A stretch of 64,000 nt of DNA from an uncultured Erysipelotrichaceae bacterium (GTDB taxonomy: Bacteria > Bacillota_I > Bacilli_A > Erysipelotrichales > Erysipelotrichaceae). Shown here one piece after another: positions 63,261-64,000 of this stretch. The first letter of the stretch is position 1, and each line of letters starts with the position of its first letter. The notes beneath the pieces are model-generated. The model searched no databases, had not been told where the DNA came from, and saw nothing but the letters and a program-made list of their open reading frames with translations. The stretch covers positions 1 through 64,000 of the forward strand of contig CAMCRE010000005.1 in the NCBI GenBank assembly GCA_945877255.1. Direction: 5' to 3'. The position numbers and the translations under genes were made by a program.

Positions 63261-63773
63261 GTGGATTTTAAAAAACATATTGCAACGATTCAAGATTTTC
63301 CAAAAAAAGGAATTTTATTTAGAGATATTACACCTTTGATGGCGAATGGTGAAGTGTTTAAAGTTGCTTGTAAAGAAATGGCGGATTTTGCAAAAGAAGT
63401 TCAGGCTGAAGTAGTAGTAGGACCAGAATCAAGAGGATTTATTTTTGGTTGTCCAGTAGCATATGAATTAGGAATTGGATTTGTTCCAGTTAGAAAACCA
63501 GGTAAATTACCACGTGAGACGGTATCAATTCAATACGATTTAGAATATGGTTCAAATGAATTACATATGCACGAAGACGGTATTACCCCAAAACAAAAAG
63601 TTTTAATAGTTGATGACTTACTAGCGACAGGAGGAACTGTTGAAGCAACAATTAAAATGGTTGAAAAAATGGGTGGAGAAGTTGTAGGATGTGTATTCTT
63701 AATTGAATTAGAAGATTTAAAAGGACGAGAATTGATTAAAAATTACAACGTAAAAACATTAATTAAGTATTAA
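63261..63773 (+). CDS. apt: adenine phosphoribosyltransferase
   Basis: 170 residues from a GTG start (TAGGAGGAG upstream). PRPP-binding motif [16 protein letters not shown] (about 114-129). Salvages adenine to AMP. The recJ-apt-relA order is conserved in Bacilli. Confidence 0.96.
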   Translation: MDFKKHIATIQDFPKKGILFRDITPLMANGEVFKVACKEMADFAKEVQAEVVVGPESRGFIFGCPVAYELGIGFVPVRKPGKLPRETVSIQYDLEYGSNELHMHEDGITPKQKVLIVDDLLATGGTVEATIKMVEKMGGEVVGCVFLIELEDLKGRELIKNYNVKTLIKY

Positions 63774-63791
63774 AAGGGGTACCCCCTTTTT
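63772..63791 (+). terminator. terminator between apt and relA
   Basis: AAAAGGGGTACCCCCTTTTT: arms AAAAGGGG and CCCC-C-TTTT meeting at TA. Short; probably partial. Confidence 0.65.
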
Positions 63792-63816
63792 GTCGTATTA
63801 ATAGAAAGGAGGATAT

Positions 63817-64000
63817 ATGGAAATAAGAAAAATTGATAGTTTTGATGAATTATTACAAGAAGTTAAAACATATATCGTAAAAGAAGAAAACATTAAAATA
63901 ATTCGTGATGCATTTGAATTTGCGGATAAAATGCATAAAAATCAATTTAGAAAAAGTGGAGAACCGTATATCGTCCATATTTTACAAGTGGGTTTTATTT
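63817..64000 (+). CDS. relA: RelA/SpoT (p)ppGpp synthetase-hydrolase, N-terminal part
   Basis: The first 61 codons are in the window; the rest lies beyond it. The HD-domain start DAFEFADKMHKNQFRKSGEP YIVH is typical of long bifunctional Rel proteins. Ribosome binding site AAAGGAGG. Confidence 0.9.
   Translation, partial: MEIRKIDSFDELLQEVKTYIVKEENIKIIRDAFEFADKMHKNQFRKSGEPYIVHILQVGFI

Overview
The window is AT-rich Gram-positive DNA using the standard genetic code (TAA, TAG and TGA all act as stops). The chromosomal gene order is that of class Bacilli: rpmE2-tdk-prfA-prmC, hrcA-grpE-dnaK-dnaJ, and comN-secDF-recJ-apt-relA. A Gemella-like organism would fit the base composition and gene order, but that is an inference; no 16S or other species marker is present.

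Layout. (1) 1-5640, chromosome: a membrane-protein pair, a lone PTS IIA protein, the glycogen operon glgC-glgD-glgA, and a tRNA-Ile/tRNA-Ala pair with its own promoter. (2) About 5648-44060, a 38.4-kb integrative and conjugative element (ICE). Its ends are marked by an 11-bp direct repeat (GCAACTTTACA) lying inside the transcription terminator that follows tRNA-Ala. (3) 44061-64000, chromosome again: a small divergent peptide locus, rpmE2-tdk-prfA-prmC, a small MscS channel and a nucleotidyltransferase, asnB, the HrcA-controlled chaperone operon, tRNA-Leu, a LytTR protein, rplS, comN-secDF, recJ, apt and the start of relA.

The ICE reads left to right. First comes a maintenance part: a possible replication or relaxase-like protein, ParA and ParB. 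Next is an accessory zone (8-22 kb) of small proteins, four minus-strand cargo genes, two small XRE regulators each divergent from a cargo gene, and a 1246-residue wall-anchored adhesin. Then comes a 2064-residue RadC/methylase/helicase giant protein. The type IV secretion operon follows (pilin-like, VirB6-like, PrgI, VirB4, M23 hydrolase). The mobilisation operon ends the transfer genes (RHH protein, candidate oriT, MobP-type relaxase, PcfB-like protein, Toprim primase, VirD4). A large serine recombinase at the right end would cut and join the element.

The most notable observations are: (a) a candidate type I toxin-antitoxin pair in the virD4-recombinase gap (42088-42387), with convergent promoters, a shared terminator and 16-bp direct repeats; (b) a 177-codon gene with a perfect ribosome binding site lying wholly inside another frame of the giant helicase gene; (c) integration into a terminator such that all four att configurations can still form a terminator hairpin; (d) a structured non-coding RNA at the right end with a consensus promoter overlaid by a perfect palindrome; (e) just outside the ICE, two divergent micro-ORFs facing away from a pair of 22-bp inverted boxes; and (f) a C-terminal domain shared between an ICE lipoprotein and a chromosomal membrane protein at the start of the window. 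All functions are read from sequence motifs; no database search was run.
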